A stretch of DNA of 64,000 nt from Burkholderia sp. OK233 (GCF_900230185.1 NZ_OCSR01000001.1:2976001-3040000), one strand, 5' to 3'. Counted from the stretch's first letter, positions 8,509 to 18,315 are shown. Notes: a model not told the origin generated them from the sequence alone. Numbers and translations: made by a program.

Positions 8509-10257
8509 GTGTCCTTCACGCTGCATGGAATTCCCGTGTCACGCGGTATCGCCATCGGGCGGGCTTATCTGATCGCCCCGGCCGCACTTGACGTAGACCA
8601 CTATCTGATCGAACCCGCCCAGATCGAGGGCGAGATCGAGCGCTTTCGCGTGGCCCAGCAACACGTGCATTACGAGCTCGACGCGTTGCGCGCCGATCTC
8701 GCGGCAGACGCGCCGAGTGAAATGGGCGCGTTTATCGATGTTCATTCAATGATCCTGAACGATGCGATGCTCGTGCAGGAAACTATCGACCTGATTCGCA
8801 CACGCCGTTACAACGTGGAGTGGGCGCTGACCGAACAGCTCGAGCGCCTGTCGCGCCATTTCGACGATATCGAAGACGAATACCTGCGCGAGCGCAAAGC
8901 CGACATCGAGCAGGTGGTGGAGCGCGTGCTGAAGGCGCTCGCCGGCGCTTCGGTTGCGCTGGTGGACGGCGTGCACGGGACCTGCGACGAGATGATCGTG
9001 GTCGCGCACGACATCGCGCCGGCCGACATGATGCAGTTCAAGACGCAAACGTTTCAGGGGTTCGTCACCGATCTCGGCGGACGGACTTCGCATACGGCGA
9101 TTGTCGCGCGCAGCCTCGGCATTCCGGCTGCGGTTGGTGTGCAACATGCGAGCCAGCTGATCCGGCAGGACGACCTGATCATTGTCGACGGTGATCACGG
9201 CATTGTGATCGTCGATCCCGCGCCGATCGTGCTGGAAGAATACTCGTACCGTCAGAGCGAAAAAGCGTTGGAACAGCGCAAGCTGCAACGGCTGAAGTTT
9301 TCGCCCACGCAGACGCTTTGCGGCACACGCATCGAACTGTGCGCGAACATCGAGTTGCCGGAAGACGCGCGCGCGGCCGTCGATTCGGGCGCAACCGGGG
9401 TGGGCCTGTTCCGCACCGAGTTCCTGTTCATGAATCACAAGCACCAGTTGCCGGAAGAGGAGGAACAGTTTGCGGCCTATCGTCGCGCCGTCGAGTTGAT
9501 GAACGGCTTGCCGGTGACGATCCGTACGATCGACGTCGGCGCCGACAAGCCGCTCGATTCGATGAGTGGTGGCGACGGCTACGAAACCGCACCGAACCCC
9601 GCCTTGGGGCTCAGAGCGATTCGCTGGAGCCTCTCGGAACCGCAGATGTTCCTGACGCAACTGCGCGCAATTCTCCGTGCGTCGGCGTTCGGCAAGGTGA
9701 AGATTCTGATTCCGATGCTCGCGCACGCGCAGGAGATCGATCAGACGCTCGATCTGATTCGCGAGGCCAAGCGGCAACTGGACGATGCCGGTATCGCCTA
9801 CGATCCGAACGTGCAGGTCGGCGCGATGATCGAGATTCCGGCCGCCGCGATTGCGTTGCCGCTGTTTCTGAAGCGGCTGGATTTTCTGTCGATCGGCACT
9901 AACGATCTGATCCAGTACACACTGGCGATCGATCGCGCGGATAACGCGGTCGCGCATCTGTACGACCCGCTGCATCCGGCGGTACTGCATCTGATCGCCT
10001 TCACGCTGCGCGAGGCGAAGCGGGCGGGTGTGCCGGTGTCGGTGTGCGGCGAGATGGCGGGCGACCCGGCGTTGACGCGTTTGTTGCTCGGCATGGGTCT
10101 CACCGAGTTTTCGATGCACCCGAGCCAGTTGCTGGTGGTCAAGCAGGAAGTTCTGCGCTCGCATCTGAAGACGCTCGAGAAGCCGGTGGCCGACGTGCTG
10201 GCCTCGTTCGAACCGGAAGAAGTGCAGGCGGCGCTCAAGCGCGTGGTGCTGGCCTGA
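8509..10257 (+). CDS. ptsI: PTS enzyme I (phosphoenolpyruvate-protein phosphotransferase)
   Basis: 582-residue enzyme I that transfers phosphate from PEP to HPr. It has an N-terminal HPr-binding and phosphohistidine domain with His195 in 'GGRTSHTAIVARS', and a C-terminal PEP-binding TIM barrel with 'GATGVGLFRTEFLFM' and 'VCGEMAGDP'. I choose the GTG at 8509 because AGAGGAGG lies six bases upstream and homology starts MSFTLHGIPVSRGIAIG. An ATG 19 codons earlier has no such site. It is distinct from the enzyme I domain fused in the GlcNAc operon at 36 kb. Confidence 0.95.
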   Translation: MSFTLHGIPVSRGIAIGRAYLIAPAALDVDHYLIEPAQIEGEIERFRVAQQHVHYELDALRADLAADAPSEMGAFIDVHSMILNDAMLVQETIDLIRTRRYNVEWALTEQLERLSRHFDDIEDEYLRERKADIEQVVERVLKALAGASVALVDGVHGTCDEMIVVAHDIAPADMMQFKTQTFQGFVTDLGGRTSHTAIVARSLGIPAAVGVQHASQLIRQDDLIIVDGDHGIVIVDPAPIVLEEYSYRQSEKALEQRKLQRLKFSPTQTLCGTRIELCANIELPEDARAAVDSGATGVGLFRTEFLFMNHKHQLPEEEEQFAAYRRAVELMNGLPVTIRTIDVGADKPLDSMSGGDGYETAPNPALGLRAIRWSLSEPQMFLTQLRAILRASAFGKVKILIPMLAHAQEIDQTLDLIREAKRQLDDAGIAYDPNVQVGAMIEIPAAAIALPLFLKRLDFLSIGTNDLIQYTLAIDRADNAVAHLYDPLHPAVLHLIAFTLREAKRAGVPVSVCGEMAGDPALTRLLLGMGLTEFSMHPSQLLVVKQEVLRSHLKTLEKPVADVLASFEPEEVQAALKRVVLA

Positions 10258-10290
10258 AACTGACAACCCGGATCGGGCTCAAATGAGAAA

Positions 10291-10316
10291 CGCTGCACAC
10301 ATGTGCGGCGTTTTTT
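10291..10316 (+). terminator. Rho-independent terminator of ptsI
   Basis: Stem CGCTGCACA/TGTGCGGCG followed by six T; it lies just before the convergent moeB 3' end. Confidence 0.8.
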
Positions 10317-10336
10317 ATTCGGCGTCCTGGCTGGGC

Positions 10337-11095
10337 TCAGGCCTGATGCTGTTGCCCACATACCGGGCAATCCGGCTGACGCGCAATGCGCATCGTGTTC
10401 CATTCCATTCGCAGCGAATCGAGCATCGTGAGGCGGCCCACCAGCGGGGTACCGATTTCGCCGATCACCTTCAGCGCTTCAGCCGCTTGCATCGAACCGA
10501 TGATGCCGACCGTGGGCGCGAACACACCCATTGTCGAACACGCGACTTCCTCGAACGGCTGGTCTTCCGGGAACACGCATGCGTAGCAGGGCGACGCTGC
10601 GTCGCGGAAATCGAAGGTGCTGATCTGGCCGTCGAAACGTAAGGCCGCGCCTGAGACCAGCGGCACGCCATGCTTCACGCAGGCGCGGTTGATTGCGTGG
10701 CGCGTCGCGAAGTTGTCCGTGCAATCGAGCACGACCGTGGCGCGCGGCACCTCGCGATCGAGCCATGCATCGTCGACGCGTTCGGCCACCGCGTTCACCA
10801 CCACCTCAGGATTGATCTGCGCGATCGCATCGCGCCCGGACTCCACCTTCTTGCGTCCGACCGACGCTGTCACGTGCAAAATCTGCCGCTGCAGGTTAGT
10901 CAGGTCGACCGTATCGGCATCGACCAGCGTCAAGCGGCCGACGCCTGCCGCCGCCAGATACATGGCTGCCGGCGAACCCAGGCCGCCCGCGCCGACGATG
11001 ATCGCGTGCGCGTCGATAAAGCGCTGCTGCGCCTCGATGCCGATTTCGTCGACGAGGATATGGCGGGAATAGCGGAGGAGTTGATCGTCATTCAT
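10337..11095 (-). CDS. moeB: HesA/MoeB/ThiF family adenylyltransferase (MoeB-like)
   Basis: 252-residue E1-like enzyme that adenylates the C-terminal glycine of a ubiquitin-like sulfur carrier (MoaD in molybdopterin synthesis, or ThiS). It has the nucleotide-binding loop 'IVGAGGLGSP' (~33-42), 'NLQRQILH', 'DCTDNF', and two zinc-binding CxxC pairs (CYAC and CPVC). No rhodanese domain is fused, so it is the short MoeB/ThiF form. MoeB versus ThiF cannot be settled from sequence alone. It lies downstream of ctpA on the same strand. Confidence 0.88.
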   Translation of the reverse strand: MNDDQLLRYSRHILVDEIGIEAQQRFIDAHAIIVGAGGLGSPAAMYLAAAGVGRLTLVDADTVDLTNLQRQILHVTASVGRKKVESGRDAIAQINPEVVVNAVAERVDDAWLDREVPRATVVLDCTDNFATRHAINRACVKHGVPLVSGAALRFDGQISTFDFRDAASPCYACVFPEDQPFEEVACSTMGVFAPTVGIIGSMQAAEALKVIGEIGTPLVGRLTMLDSLRMEWNTMRIARQPDCPVCGQQHQA

Positions 11096-11236
11096 GGCGG
11101 GGCGCGCGGAGTGTCGCGCAATGAGATGCAGGACCGGTGGCCTGCCATGCGCGGTTTCGTTATCTTAATCGCGCGGGGGAGCGGGTGTTCTTGCTGGTGC
11201 CGGGTATAGCAATGTAGACCGCAGCGTGTACTGCTA

Positions 11237-11271
11237 CGTGCCTTCGCAGCATGTTCGGCTGCGAAGGCACG
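11237..11271. other. Perfect 14-bp stem-loop downstream of ctpA
   Basis: CGTGCCTTCGCAGC pairs perfectly with GCTGCGAAGGCACG across a 7-base loop. No T-run follows on either strand, so it is not a canonical intrinsic terminator. It lies 14 bases past the ctpA stop and could protect the 3' end of the mRNA or act as a poor terminator. Confidence 0.75.
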
Positions 11272-11284
11272 TTGGATTTGCTGC

Positions 11285-12865
11285 TTAGTTGCTTTGCGTA
11301 GCAGGCGCCGAGGCCGGTGCCGTCGTGCCCGGTACCGGTTGCGTCGGCTTCACCGCGACCGGTGCGGACGCTGACGTTGCCGGCTTATTCTGCGCCAGAC
11401 GCCGCTCGGTCAGCGACTTCGATTCTTGCACCGGCTTGCCTTCCAGCTTGTTCAGTGCCTGCGTCAGCATGAAGTCGTCGGTCGAACCGAACTCCACCGG
11501 CTTGCGCTCACGATCCTTCTGACGCTGTTCCGGCGTCTTCTTGTCGTTCTGCTCTTCAAGCTGGCGCAATTGGTCCATGCGCTCCTGTTCGCGCTGGTCC
11601 GCTTCCTTCTTCTCGTTCGGATCCTGCGTGTTCGCAAGGTGGTTCGAGTAGTCGACTTCGCGGGTAACCAGAGCGTCGTCCGGATCGCCTTCCGCGTATT
11701 GATCGACCGCGATGTCAGGACGGATGCCCTTATTCTGGATCGAACGGCCGCTCGGCGTGTAGTAGTACGCCGTGGTCAGGCGCAGTGCCGTGTCGGCCGT
11801 CATCGGACGGACGGTTTGCACCGAGCCCTTGCCGAACGTGGTCTTGCCGACGATCAGCGCACGATGCTGATCCTGCAGCGCGCCCGCGACGATTTCCGAA
11901 GCCGACGCCGAGTAGGCGTTGGTCAGTACGATCATCGGCACAGTCTTGAAGATCGGCGCTTCGTCCTTCAGCGGATCGCTGTCGAACGATTGCAGGCGGT
12001 AGTTATCGTATGTGTCGCGATAGACCTGCTTCGAATCCGGGATCTGACCGTTGGTGGACACCACCACCGAATTCGACGGCAGGAACGCGCCCGCAACGCC
12101 GACCGCGCTTTGCAGCAGACCGCCGCCGTTGTTGCGCAGGTCGAGCACGAGACCCTTCAGGTTCGGCTGTTGGCGGGCGATGTCTTGCAGCTTGGCGGCC
12201 AGGTCAGGCGTGGTGCGTTCCTGGAAGCTGGTGATGCGGACATACGCGTAGCCCGGCGCCAGGATCTTCATCTTGACCGACTGGACCTTGATGATTGCGC
12301 GCGTCACCGTGAGCGGGAATGTACGGTCGTCGGTCTTGCGGAAGATGGTCAGCGTGACCTTGGTGCCCGGATCGCCGCGCATCTGCTTGACGGCCTGATC
12401 GAGCGTCATGCCGCGCACCGGCTTGTCATTAATGCGGGTGATCAGGTCGCCCGGACGGATGCCGGCGCGGAAAGCGGGCGTGTCTTCAATCGGCGAGATC
12501 ACCTTGATCAGGCCGTCTTCCGACGAAATTTCGATGCCGAGACCTGCGAAGCGACCCTTGGTCTGCTCCTGCAGTTCTTCGTAATCGGTCTTGTCGAGAT
12601 ACGACGAGTGCGGGTCGAGGCTCGACACCATGCCCTTGATCGCGGCGGTGAGGAGCTTTTTATCATCTACCGGTTCGACGTACTCATGCTTGATTTGCCC
12701 GAAAACTTCGGCAAAGAGCCGGAGTTGGTCCAGTGGCAACGGTGCGACGGCGCTCGAGGCGGCGCTGGCGGGTTGCTGGGCCGAGGCGGAGAGTTGCAGG
12801 GTGGCAAATGCGCCGGTAGCAAGGCCCGCGGCAATCAGGCCGATATTTTTCAGGTTCTTTCGCAT
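11285..12865 (-). CDS. ctpA: C-terminal processing peptidase, S41 family (CtpA)
   Basis: 526-residue periplasmic serine protease. It has an N-terminal signal or anchor (~1-30), a PDZ domain (~95-180; 'GLGIEISSEDG', 'GDLITRINDKPV') and an S41 catalytic domain (~190-370). The catalytic Ser/Lys motifs are 'SASASEIVAGALQD' and 'GKTTFGKGSVQT'. A charged Glu/Gln/Arg helix (~400-440) and an Ala/Pro-rich tail follow. Such proteases trim C-termini of envelope proteins and peptidoglycan hydrolases. moeB lies downstream and gpmA upstream, with no M23/EnvC-type gene between them. Confidence 0.94.
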   Translation of the reverse strand: MRKNLKNIGLIAAGLATGAFATLQLSASAQQPASAASSAVAPLPLDQLRLFAEVFGQIKHEYVEPVDDKKLLTAAIKGMVSSLDPHSSYLDKTDYEELQEQTKGRFAGLGIEISSEDGLIKVISPIEDTPAFRAGIRPGDLITRINDKPVRGMTLDQAVKQMRGDPGTKVTLTIFRKTDDRTFPLTVTRAIIKVQSVKMKILAPGYAYVRITSFQERTTPDLAAKLQDIARQQPNLKGLVLDLRNNGGGLLQSAVGVAGAFLPSNSVVVSTNGQIPDSKQVYRDTYDNYRLQSFDSDPLKDEAPIFKTVPMIVLTNAYSASASEIVAGALQDQHRALIVGKTTFGKGSVQTVRPMTADTALRLTTAYYYTPSGRSIQNKGIRPDIAVDQYAEGDPDDALVTREVDYSNHLANTQDPNEKKEADQREQERMDQLRQLEEQNDKKTPEQRQKDRERKPVEFGSTDDFMLTQALNKLEGKPVQESKSLTERRLAQNKPATSASAPVAVKPTQPVPGTTAPASAPATQSN

Positions 12866-13180
12866 AGAGTCTGTTGCGGTCGGGAGCGCGTGGCAGCGTC
12901 GATAGAGATGGGGACGGACAAGTATAACTGCACACCCGCCCAGTCAGGGCGCAGCACAGGCAATCGTGATTCGACAGCGCGGGCGGGCCCTGGTTCTTGA
13001 GTCGGAGGTCGCGAAGCCGAAGTAATGTGCGGTAACGGCAAGATGGCAGTGCGATGGCGCAATTGACAGCCGGCGGGCCGCGTACGCCGGTAGGTCTTGC
13101 CGGTGGGCCGGCCCGTTTGCCGGGCCCCCCGCTGCACATTTCCACTACAGGCGGGGGCCGCGGCGGCCGGTGGCCCCGGT
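12866..13180 (-). other. Intergenic region between gpmA and ctpA
   Basis: 315 bp with no supported gene. Two very GC-rich hairpins lie just past the gpmA stop: GGGGCC/GGCCCC around 13152-13176 and GGCCCG/CGGGCC around 13110-13127. They lack T-runs and may be weak or Rho-assisted terminators. The ctpA promoter should lie in the distal part, but I cannot identify hexamers. Confidence 0.5.
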
Positions 13181-13927
13181 TTAGCCCGCCTTGCCTTGCT
13201 TGGCCACAGCGGCCTGCGCCTTTGCAATCGCGTCCTGGTCGCCCAGATAGTAGTGCGTGATCGGCTTCAGGTTTTCGTCGAGTTCATAGACGAGCGGCAC
13301 GCCGTTCGGGATATTCAGGCCGACGATGTCGTCGTCCGAAATGTTGTCGAGGTACTTCACCATGGCGCGGATCGAGTTGCCGTGCGCGGCGATCACGACC
13401 TTGCGGCCCGACTTGATGGCCGGCGCAATCGACTCGTTCCACAAGGGCAAAACGCGTGCGACGGTGTCTTTTAGGCACTCGGTGAGCGGCAATTGCTCGC
13501 GCGGCACCTTGGCGTAGCGCGGATCGTTGTAGGGCGCGCGGTCGTCCGCCGGATCGAGCGCCGGCGGCGGTGTGTCGTAGCTGCGGCGCCAGACCAGCAC
13601 CTGCTCGTCGCCGAATTTGGCGGCAGTTTCCGCCTTGTTCAGACCCGACAGCGCGCCGTAGTGGCGTTCGTTCAGGCGCCATGAATGCACCACCGGCAGG
13701 TACATCAGATCCATCTGGTCCTGCACGTGCCACAGGGTGCGGATCGCGCGCTTGAGCACCGACGTGTAGGCGATATCGAACGTGTAGCCCGATTCCTTCA
13801 GCAGCACGCCCGCTTGCTGCGCTTCACGATTGCCCTGCTCGGTGAGGTCGACGTCGACCCAGCCCGTGAAGCGGTTTTCCTTGTTCCACGTTGATTCGCC
13901 GTGGCGGATGAGAACGAGTTTGTACAT
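13181..13927 (-). CDS. gpmA: 2,3-bisphosphoglycerate-dependent phosphoglycerate mutase
   Basis: 248-residue glycolytic enzyme interconverting 3- and 2-phosphoglycerate. The phosphohistidine motif is '[18 protein letters not shown]' with His at residue 9. The second catalytic His lies in '[16 protein letters not shown]'. Length and motifs match the dPGM family fully. It is transcribed divergently from the rhodanese-grxC-secB group. Confidence 0.97.
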   Translation of the reverse strand: MYKLVLIRHGESTWNKENRFTGWVDVDLTEQGNREAQQAGVLLKESGYTFDIAYTSVLKRAIRTLWHVQDQMDLMYLPVVHSWRLNERHYGALSGLNKAETAAKFGDEQVLVWRRSYDTPPPALDPADDRAPYNDPRYAKVPREQLPLTECLKDTVARVLPLWNESIAPAIKSGRKVVIAAHGNSIRAMVKYLDNISDDDIVGLNIPNGVPLVYELDENLKPITHYYLGDQDAIAKAQAAVAKQGKAG

Positions 13928-14012
13928 GAGATTGCCGGTCGGTAGTAAGGAAGCGGTAAAGCGTTGCGAGGGTCCTCTAGAGGAGCGTCGCCATCGCGTC
14001 AGACGGTTATTT

Positions 14013-14018
14013 TATAAT
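14013..14018 (+). promoter_or_regulatory. -10 element upstream of the rhodanese gene
   Basis: Consensus TATAAT places transcription start near 14025. This is after an upstream in-frame start codon at 14017 and before the GTG at 14065, so it supports the shorter protein. No clear -35 hexamer is seen. Confidence 0.45.
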
Positions 14019-14064
14019 GGGTGGATTGCCCTTTTCGATTTCTCTCTTTTTCGGCGGATTTTCC

Positions 14065-14490
14065 GTGAAGTTTTTCACTGATTACACAAACCTTGTACTG
14101 ATCGCAATCGTCCTCATCTCCGGTGGGTTGCTGCTTTGGCCGACGATCAGCCGGCGTGGCCGCGGGGGCCTGTCGGCCGCTGAAGCCACCCAACTGATCA
14201 ACCGGCGCAATGCGGCGGTCATCGATCTGCGTTCGTCCGCCGATTTTGCCAAGGGCCATCTGCCCGCGGCGCGGAACCTTGAATTTGCTGAATTGCAGGC
14301 GAAAGTCGCGCAACTCGTGAAGAACAAGAACAACCCGGTGTTGCTGGTGTGCCAGACCGGCCAGCAGTCGAACAAGGCAGCGCGTATCGTGCAGGATGCG
14401 GGATACGGCGAAGTCCATGTTCTCGACGGTGGTGTCGACGCCTGGCAGAAAGCCGGTATGCCGGTTGTGAAACAAGGAGCAGCCAAGTGA
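14065..14490 (+). CDS. Membrane-anchored rhodanese-like protein
   Basis: 141-residue protein with one N-terminal transmembrane helix (~8-27, LVLIAIVLISGGLLLWP) and a single rhodanese domain. The active-site loop is 'LVCQTGQQS', with the catalytic cysteine present, so sulfur transfer is possible. GTG 14065 is chosen because a TATAAT at 14013-14018 would place the transcript start downstream of the alternative ATG at 14017. Its stop overlaps the GTG start of grxC by three bases, indicating translational coupling. The physiological substrate is unknown. Confidence 0.85.
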   Translation: MKFFTDYTNLVLIAIVLISGGLLLWPTISRRGRGGLSAAEATQLINRRNAAVIDLRSSADFAKGHLPAARNLEFAELQAKVAQLVKNKNNPVLLVCQTGQQSNKAARIVQDAGYGEVHVLDGGVDAWQKAGMPVVKQGAAK

Positions 14491-14747
14491 ACAAAGTCAT
14501 CATGTACAGCACCCAGGTGTGCCCGTATTGCCAGATGGCCGAACGTCTTTTAAAGTCGCGCGGCGTCGAGCACGTTGAAAAGGTACTGATCGACAAAGAC
14601 CCGGCCCGTCGTGAAGAAATGATGACCCGGACCGGTCGTCGTACGGTGCCGCAGGTGTTCATCGGCGAGACGCATGTCGGCGGGTACGATGACCTGTCCG
14701 CGCTCGATCGCGCGGGCGGTTTGATGCCTCTGCTCGAACCTGCCTGA
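14487..14747 (+). CDS. grxC: Glutaredoxin 3
   Basis: 86-residue thiol-disulfide oxidoreductase that uses glutathione (made by gshA/gshB in this window). It has the dithiol active site CPYC near residue 12 and the GSH-binding 'RRTVPQVFIG' and 'GGYDDL' motifs. It starts with GTG at 14487, whose sequence GTGA overlaps the rhodanese stop. AAGGAGC is placed correctly upstream. secB follows. Confidence 0.95.
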   Translation: MNKVIMYSTQVCPYCQMAERLLKSRGVEHVEKVLIDKDPARREEMMTRTGRRTVPQVFIGETHVGGYDDLSALDRAGGLMPLLEPA

Positions 14748-14923
14748 ACGAAGCTGCCTTACTCATGCGCCGGCCGGCGCGTGAGTGGGGCAGGTGAAAT
14801 ACAAGTCGGTGCATGCTGGCCCTTCAAGGACAACTTCGAGGGTTGGCGATGCGCCGCAATGATCTGGCGGCCCGTGGAGTCATGGGCCGCCGCCACGCAT
14901 ACCTATCAGGGAATCACTCAATC

Positions 14924-15394
14924 ATGTCCGACGAGAATAACCAGCCGTTCTTCAACATCCAGCGCATCTACCTGAAGGACATGTCGCTCGAGCAGCCGAA
15001 TTCGCCGGGCATCTTCCTCGAGCAGGAAATGCCGTCGGTCGAAGTCGAAGTCGACGTGAAGGCCGAGCGCCTCGCCGACACCGTGTTCGAAATCCTCGTG
15101 ACGGGCACGGTCACGGCCAAGGTGTCGGACAAGGTTGCGTTCCTGATCGAAGCCAAGCAAGCCGGCATTTTCGACATCCGCAACATTCCGGCTGAACAGA
15201 TCGATCCGCTGGTCGGCATTGCCTGCCCGACGATCCTGTTCCCGTACCTGCGCTCGAATATCGCCGACGCGATCACCCGCGCAGGCTTCCCGCCGATCCA
15301 CCTCGCCGAGATCAACTTCCAGGCGCTGTACGAGCAACGTCTCGCGCAAATGGGCGGCCAGGAAGGCGCGGCGCAAAACGGCGTCACACATTAA
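14924..15394 (+). CDS. secB: Protein-export chaperone SecB
   Basis: 156-residue tetrameric chaperone that keeps preproteins unfolded and delivers them to SecA. Conserved features include '[19 protein letters not shown]' near the N-terminus and '[19 protein letters not shown]' in the core, with 'GGFPP'-type '[17 protein letters not shown]'. The ATG at 14924 agrees with the family start; upstream in-frame codons have no homology. The order grxC-secB-gpsA is conserved in Burkholderiales. Confidence 0.97.
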   Translation: MSDENNQPFFNIQRIYLKDMSLEQPNSPGIFLEQEMPSVEVEVDVKAERLADTVFEILVTGTVTAKVSDKVAFLIEAKQAGIFDIRNIPAEQIDPLVGIACPTILFPYLRSNIADAITRAGFPPIHLAEINFQALYEQRLAQMGGQEGAAQNGVTH

Positions 15395-15415
15395 CGCGTC
15401 CGTCCGGTGCCGGCT

Positions 15416-16414
15416 ATGAAGGTTGCTGTCCTCGGTGCCGGTGCATGGGGCACAGCCCTCGCCGGCCATCTGGCCGCACGGCACGACACGGTGCTGTGGG
15501 CGCGCGAACCCGCGCTCATCGCCGATCTCTCCGCTTCGCACGAAAACGCCCGCTATCTGGCGGGCGTTGCGTTGCCACCGTCCCTTCGCTATGAAGCCGA
15601 GCTGAACGCAGCGCTCGACCACGCGCTCGCCGACGACGCGTTATGTGTCGTGGCGACGCCCGTCGCCGGTCTGCGGGGTTTGTTCCGGGCGATGCACGAC
15701 GCGGGCAAAGTGCCGGCGCATGTGGTGTGGTTGTGCAAAGGTTTCGAAGCGGACTCGCAGTTGTTGCCGCATCAGGTGGTCGCGGCTGAATTGCCGGGGC
15801 ATCGCAGTAACGGCGTGCTGTCGGGTCCGAGTTTCGCTCGTGAAGTCGGGCAGGGCTTGCCGGTCGCGTTGACGATCGCGAGTACGTCACTGACATGCCG
15901 GGAGCGCACGGTTGCCGCGTTCCATCATGGCGCAATGCGCATCTATACCGGCGATGACATCGTCGGCGTGGAAGTGGGCGGCGCGGTGAAGAACGTGCTG
16001 GCGATTGCCACGGGTATTGCCGATGGCCTCGGCCTCGGTCTGAATGCACGCGCGGCGTTGATTACGCGTGGTCTCGCTGAAATGTCGCGCCTCGGCGTGA
16101 CGCTTGGCGGACGGGCGGAGACGTTCACCGGCTTGACCGGGTTGGGCGATCTGATCCTGACTGCCACGGGCGATCTGTCGCGCAATCGCACGGTCGGCGT
16201 GCAGCTCGCCGCGGGCCGTACGCTCGACGATATCCTCGGCGGCCTCGGTCACGTGGCCGAAGGCGTGCGTTGTGCGCAAGCCGTGTTGGCAATCGCTCGC
16301 GCTCATGCGATCGAGATGCCGATCACGCAGGCGGTCTGTGCCGTGCTGTTCGACGGCGTAGCGCCCCGCGACGCCGTCAGCGCCCTGCTGCGGCGCGATT
16401 CGAAAGCAGAATAA
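15416..16414 (+). CDS. gpsA: Glycerol-3-phosphate dehydrogenase [NAD(P)+]
   Basis: 332-residue enzyme reducing dihydroxyacetone phosphate to sn-glycerol 3-phosphate for phospholipid synthesis. It has the Rossmann motif '[12 protein letters not shown]' at the N-terminus, '[10 protein letters not shown]' in the middle and the catalytic-lysine region '[14 protein letters not shown]'. I choose ATG 15416, where homology begins, over a GTG three codons earlier. It is 21 bases from secB and likely co-transcribed. Confidence 0.96.
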   Translation: MKVAVLGAGAWGTALAGHLAARHDTVLWAREPALIADLSASHENARYLAGVALPPSLRYEAELNAALDHALADDALCVVATPVAGLRGLFRAMHDAGKVPAHVVWLCKGFEADSQLLPHQVVAAELPGHRSNGVLSGPSFAREVGQGLPVALTIASTSLTCRERTVAAFHHGAMRIYTGDDIVGVEVGGAVKNVLAIATGIADGLGLGLNARAALITRGLAEMSRLGVTLGGRAETFTGLTGLGDLILTATGDLSRNRTVGVQLAAGRTLDDILGGLGHVAEGVRCAQAVLAIARAHAIEMPITQAVCAVLFDGVAPRDAVSALLRRDSKAE

Positions 16415-16425
16415 GTCTTGTCTTT

Positions 16426-16459
16426 CAGCCGTTTGGCGCGAAAAAGCGCTGAACGGCTG
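16426..16459 (+). other. Stem-loop after gpsA
   Basis: CAGCCGTT/AACGGCTG, an eight-base perfect stem enclosing a second small hairpin (GCGC-GAAAAA-GCGC). No T-run follows. Possibly a weak terminator between gpsA and the macrodomain gene. Confidence 0.5.
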
Positions 16460-16510
16460 CCCGCTATCGCTGTCCACGTTTTATCGACGCTTCGGACCAG
16501 CGAGGTTCTC

Positions 16511-17059
16511 ATGCTCCGTTTTAACAATTGCACGCTAGAAGCTCGAGTGGTCGACATCACGACACTCGCCGTGGATGCGATCGTCGATGCGGCGAATACT
16601 TCGTTGCTAGGCGGGGGCGGCGTGGATGGCGCAATTCACCGCGCGGCCGGCAAGGAATTGCTGCATGAGTGCGAGACGCTCGGCGGCTGCGCAACCGGCG
16701 ATGCGAAAATCACCGGCGGATATCAGTTGCCGGCGAGGCATGTGATTCACGCGGTCGGCCCGGTCTGGCAAGGCGGCAGGCGTGGCGAGGCGGACCTGCT
16801 TGCCTCGTGTTATCAGCGTGCGCTCGAAGTGGCGCATCAGGCGCATTGCAGGAGCATTGCGTTTCCCGCAATTAGTTGCGGTGTCTACCATTTTCCTGCC
16901 GACGAAGCCGTGCAAGTCGCTGTGGGCGCCGTGCTTGAAACTTTGCCACGCACCCCGAAAATCGAGCATGTGGTGTTCGCCTGTTTCGACGAAGCCATGC
17001 TTGAGCGCTACGAAGCCGAATTGGGACGCCGTCAGGCGCCGCCATCGAAGCCGGTCTGA
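16511..17059 (+). CDS. ymdB: Macrodomain protein, O-acetyl-ADP-ribose deacetylase (YmdB-like)
   Basis: 182-residue MacroD-type macrodomain that hydrolyses O-acetyl-ADP-ribose and can remove ADP-ribose from acidic residues. Signature segments are '[27 protein letters not shown]', split here as '[17 protein letters not shown]', then 'HAVGPVW' and '[13 protein letters not shown]'. All are intact. The 3' end overlaps the 3' end of the convergent trmL by 28 bp. Confidence 0.92.
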   Translation: MLRFNNCTLEARVVDITTLAVDAIVDAANTSLLGGGGVDGAIHRAAGKELLHECETLGGCATGDAKITGGYQLPARHVIHAVGPVWQGGRRGEADLLASCYQRALEVAHQAHCRSIAFPAISCGVYHFPADEAVQVAVGAVLETLPRTPKIEHVVFACFDEAMLERYEAELGRRQAPPSKPV

Positions 17060-17502
17060 CGCCACGCTTCGAACACGACCACGGCAACGGTATTTGAGAG
17101 ATTCAGGCTGCGGTTGCCTGGTCGCATCGGCAGACGCACGCGTTGTTCATTGGCGAATTGATCGAGCACGGTGTCAGGCAGGCCGCGCGTTTCGGCGCCG
17201 AACACGAACCAGTCGCCGGATTGAAACGCATGCTCGTGAAACCGGCCCGAGCCACGGGTGGTGAAGGCGAACATCCGCGCCGGATCGGGCGCTTCCTTGG
17301 TGACAAACGCTGCCCAATCGGCATGGACGTTCATCTGCGCATACTCGTGATAGTCGAGACCGGCGCGGCGCAACTTGGCGTCGTCGAGTGGAAAGCCGAG
17401 CGGCTCGATCAGATGCAGCCGCGCGCCGGTGTTGGCGCACAGGCGGATAACGTTGCCGGTGTTCGGCGGGATTTCGGGTTCGACAAGAACGACATTGAAC
17501 AT
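17032..17502 (-). CDS. trmL: tRNA (cytidine(34)-2'-O)-methyltransferase TrmL
   Basis: 156-residue SPOUT-fold methyltransferase acting on the wobble base of leucine tRNAs. It starts '[22 protein letters not shown]', quoted here only in part as '[16 protein letters not shown]'. It carries '[11 protein letters not shown]' and the C-terminal knot motif '[19 protein letters not shown]'. Length is typical. It lies downstream of comF on the same strand and overlaps the convergent macrodomain gene. Confidence 0.94.
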   Translation of the reverse strand: MFNVVLVEPEIPPNTGNVIRLCANTGARLHLIEPLGFPLDDAKLRRAGLDYHEYAQMNVHADWAAFVTKEAPDPARMFAFTTRGSGRFHEHAFQSGDWFVFGAETRGLPDTVLDQFANEQRVRLPMRPGNRSLNLSNTVAVVVFEAWRQTGFDGGA

Positions 17503-17520
17503 GATGGCTTCAGGTAGAGA

Positions 17521-18315
17521 CTAGTTTTTCGGCGTACGCAGCGCGACGAAGTTGGTGACGCGCCGCGCACCGGCAGCCTTGAGCGTACGCGCCAGCGCTT
17601 CGAGTGTCGCGCCGGTCGTCATGACATCGTCGACGATGCCGACATGCAGACCTTGCACCGGTTTGGCGACTTTGAATGCTCGGCCCACGTTCAACCGGCG
17701 CGCGTCCAGGTCGAGCCGCGATTGTGGCGCGGTGTGGATCACACGACGCAGCAAGGTGGCGTCGCCACGTACATTCAGCGCGCGGGCCAAGGGCCTGGCG
17801 ATCTGCCAGGCCTGGTTGTAGCCGCGCTCGGTAAGGCGTTTGTTGGCCAGCGGCACGGGCGCGAGCACATCGGGTTTTTCAGCCGCGTCTACCCATGAGT
17901 CCCCCGCGAGGTGCGCAAGGCGTTGCGCAAACTCGCGCGCCAGCATCAGCCGGGCGCGGAATTTCAGCCCGAGCGCCAAGGCGTCAAGCGGCTGGCGGTA
18001 ATCGGCGAGGGAAAAGGTCGCCTCGAACGGCGGCGGCTCGCCAATGCAATCCGCACAGCGATATTGCGCGTGGCCCGCCCAGCGCGTTCCGGACAAAGGG
18101 ACGGCGCATACCGTGCAACGCAGCCGGCCTTCGTTCCAATACGCCTCGTCACAACCGGCACACAGCGTCTTGTGCGACAAATTGCCGCATAGTGCGCACA
18201 GGTTCGGCAAAGCGGCGTGCATCACATGCGGCCACGCCGAATATATGCCGCGCGTGAAGCGTGCAAAAAGTGCGTTCGAGCCGCCGGGAGACGAAGAATT
18301 TTTTCGGAATGGCAT
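17521..18315 (-). CDS. comF: ComF family protein (phosphoribosyltransferase-like)
   Basis: 264-residue ComF/GntX-type protein. The N-terminal zinc-binding region has CALCG, CAGC and CTVC pairs plus a further cysteine. A C-terminal phosphoribosyltransferase domain ends with 'VGIVDDVMTTGATLEAL', the PRPP-binding loop. ComF helps DNA uptake in naturally competent bacteria; in E. coli the homologue GntX is linked to use of DNA as a nutrient. The start codon at 18315 is the most upstream good ATG. It is divergent from the methyltransferase. Confidence 0.88.
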   Translation of the reverse strand: MPFRKNSSSPGGSNALFARFTRGIYSAWPHVMHAALPNLCALCGNLSHKTLCAGCDEAYWNEGRLRCTVCAVPLSGTRWAGHAQYRCADCIGEPPPFEATFSLADYRQPLDALALGLKFRARLMLAREFAQRLAHLAGDSWVDAAEKPDVLAPVPLANKRLTERGYNQAWQIARPLARALNVRGDATLLRRVIHTAPQSRLDLDARRLNVGRAFKVAKPVQGLHVGIVDDVMTTGATLEALARTLKAAGARRVTNFVALRTPKN

